From: Clostridia bacterium
GTDB taxonomy: Bacteria; Bacillota; Clostridia; Christensenellales; Borkfalkiaceae
Length of the DNA: 22,720 nucleotides
Direction: 5' to 3'
NCBI GenBank assembly: GCA_900769545.1
Contig: CAAGGZ010000126.1
Span: 1 to 22,720 of the forward strand
Positions 21,678 to 22,720 of the stretch are shown in pieces. The notes under the pieces are model-generated. The model ran no database searches and was not told where the DNA came from. It saw nothing but the letters and a program-made list of their open reading frames with translations. Numbering within the stretch: the first letter of the stretch is position 1; the number at the start of each line of letters is the position of its first letter. Both the position numbers and the translations under genes were made by a program.

Positions 21678-22400
21678 TTAGAGTAAACTTGCAGCGTCCT
21701 TGTCACAGATAATGGTAACGAAAGGATGTAACTGAAGTACGGACGCAGGGAGCGCAGGGGTGATTTCACCCTTCACCATACCGCGCACAGCTTCTGCTTT
21801 ATTTTTGCCCGAAACAACCATAAGGATAGATTTTGCCTGCATAATATTCTTGATACCCATAGAAAGCGCCTGTCTGGGGACTTCGTCTATGGAATTAAAT
21901 AGACGGGAGTTATCCTTAATGGTATTTTCCGTCAAATCTACAAGATGGGTAACCGAATCGAAGGGGGTGTTGGGTTCATTAAAGCCGATATGACCGTTCG
22001 AACCGAGACCCAAAACCTGCACGTCGGGCTTTTTGGTCTCCAAAAGCGCATTATATCTGTCGCATTCTGCTTGACAATCAGGAGCGCTCCCACTAGGAAG
22101 ATTGGTATTCTTTAAGTCAATGTCGATATGGTCGAAAAGGTTGGTACGCATAAAGTAGGCGTAACTCTGGTCGTGATCAGCGGTAAGACCAACGTATTCG
22201 TCAAGATTAACGGTAGATACATTTTTATAAGAAGTACCGTTTTCTTTGCAGTCTTTCGCGATATTTTGATACATACCGATAGGGCTGGAGCCCGTTGCCA
22301 AGCCGAGCACGGCATTGGGATTATTTTTTACGATTTCAATTACGATTTCAGCGGCTTTTTTGCTCATCTCATCGTAATTTTCAGTAATGATAACTTTCAT
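21678..22400 (-). CDS. nagB: Glucosamine-6-phosphate deaminase
   Basis: The 240-residue enzyme converts glucosamine 6-phosphate to fructose 6-phosphate and ammonia, feeding amino sugars from mucin, chitin or peptidoglycan into glycolysis. Diagnostic motifs are LGLATGSSPIGMY (phosphate binding, residues 32-44), NLDEYVGL with the catalytic base D67, and GLGSNGHIGFNEP with H137 and E142. The position equivalent to E. coli D141 is N135, as in the shorter Bacillus-type enzymes. Length fits the monomeric Bacillus type (about 240), not the 266-residue allosteric E. coli type. The ATG has GAGGTG 5 nt upstream, with a consensus promoter at 22430-22458 and a terminator at 21637-21664. It is therefore a single-gene unit, unlinked to nagA in this window. 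Confidence 0.97.
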   Translation of the reverse strand: MKVIITENYDEMSKKAAEIVIEIVKNNPNAVLGLATGSSPIGMYQNIAKDCKENGTSYKNVSTVNLDEYVGLTADHDQSYAYFMRTNLFDHIDIDLKNTNLPSGSAPDCQAECDRYNALLETKKPDVQVLGLGSNGHIGFNEPNTPFDSVTHLVDLTENTIKDNSRLFNSIDEVPRQALSMGIKNIMQAKSILMVVSGKNKAEAVRGMVKGEITPALPASVLQLHPFVTIICDKDAASLL

Positions 22401-22429
22401 AATTTCACCTCGTTATTTTTTGCATTTTT

Positions 22430-22458
22430 ATTATAAACCATTCTTTGGGGAAGGTCAA
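22430..22458 (-). promoter_or_regulatory. Sigma-A-type promoter of nagB
   Basis: On the minus strand the -35 is TTGACC (22458-22453), the spacer is 17 nt and the -10 is TATAAT (22435-22430). The short leader (about 25 nt) leaves no room for a riboswitch. I see no clear catabolite-repression site. Confidence 0.85.
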
Positions 22459-22506
22459 GCGTTTAAAGTATATTTTTTGTATATATAATATAATATGGAA
22501 GAAAAA

Positions 22507-22575
22507 ATGCGAAATGCGAAATGCGAAGTGCGAAGTGCGAAGTGCGAAATTGTGGAATTACTAAAATAAAGCCAC
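22507..22575 (+). repeat. Interspersed repeat, copy 2 (six RTGCGAA heptamers plus conserved 27-bp block)
   Basis: Six exact 7-bp units in tandem (three ATGCGAA at 22507-22527, three GTGCGAA at 22528-22548) run straight into a 27-bp block (22549-22575) that recurs at 11600-11626. On the minus strand the heptamers could read as a repeating His/Phe/Ala/Arg/Thr/Ser peptide. That reading has no ribosome binding site and is not credible as a gene. Confidence 0.75.
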
Positions 22576-22720
22576 GGGGCGCAGAAGACGATATTCTGTG
22601 CTCTGCACAGAGTGTCCTCGCTCGCAAACGGAAACGGAAGGTTGGGTAAGTCGTATCTCGCTCGTCGCGTGAACTCGTGCGTATACATGATTTCAAGCGA
22701 CTGGTCTATACGCCAAAAAA
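22576..22720. other. Non-coding end of window, probably the rest of the repeat element
   Basis: No supported gene, tRNA or promoter is seen. A perfect hairpin, CTGTGC-TCT-GCACAG, lies at 22596-22610. The remainder has CG-rich words (CTCGCTCG, CGTCGCGTG) unlike the coding regions nearby, and the element may continue past the window. Confidence 0.4.

Noticed and set aside
22507..22548. CRISPR array
   Set aside because: The units are 7 bp and directly adjacent, with no spacers, and no cas gene is present.
22455..22696. Minus-strand frames with repeated His-Phe-Ala-type peptides at the right end
   Set aside because: They are translations of the RTGCGAA heptamer array in two frames, with no start signal or domain.

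Overview
The window looks like chromosomal DNA of a Gram-positive, probably gut-dwelling, member of the Clostridia. The evidence is strong GGAGG-type ribosome binding sites, near-consensus sigma-A promoters, lipoproteins with Ser/Glu-rich stalks, BspA-type leucine-rich repeats and lactocepin-type Fn3 domains. An uncultured Christensenellales-like lineage is a guess from style only. Almost every gene makes a protein that acts at or outside the membrane.

Left part (1-6029). The window opens inside a very large gene whose visible part is the C-terminal half of a cell-envelope subtilisin (C5a-peptidase/lactocepin type). It is fused to Ig-like domains, about 27 BspA-type leucine-rich repeats, a membrane anchor and an acidic tail. 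A small zinc-ribbon protein follows. Two hairpins separate this pair from the convergent gene to the right.

Middle (6030-13365). A 1415-residue GLUG-repeat lipoprotein is transcribed leftwards from its own promoter. Back to back with it, a perfect TTGACA-17-TATAAT promoter drives a rightward three-gene operon: a five-pass membrane protein ending in a CxxC tail like the small CD1871A family, a NapH/YccM-type polyferredoxin, and a membrane-anchored TlpA-like thioredoxin. A structured non-coding repeat of about 280 bp sits inside this operon.

Right-middle (13366-21586). A leftward four-gene operon starts at a promoter with a perfect palindrome over its predicted start site. In order it encodes a small Cys-containing lipoprotein, a 956-residue TlpA fusion protein, a 649-residue lipoprotein and a roughly 915-residue beta-repeat lipoprotein that is broken by a 1-nt frameshift as sequenced. 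The 956- and 649-residue proteins share a module of about 115-145 residues, present three times, each copy ending in a W-L-x-x-C-x-Y-Y signature. I do not recognise it as a named domain.

Right end (21587-22720). nagB (glucosamine-6-phosphate deaminase) has its own promoter and terminator. It is followed by a heptanucleotide tandem repeat and a sequence block also found inside the redox operon.

The most interesting reading is that the two convergent operons form one extracytoplasmic thiol-redox system. The polyferredoxin would move electrons outward to the CxxC membrane protein, then to the small TlpA and the TlpA fusion, and finally to Cys-bearing surface proteins. Gene content and motifs are seen directly; the electron route is inference.
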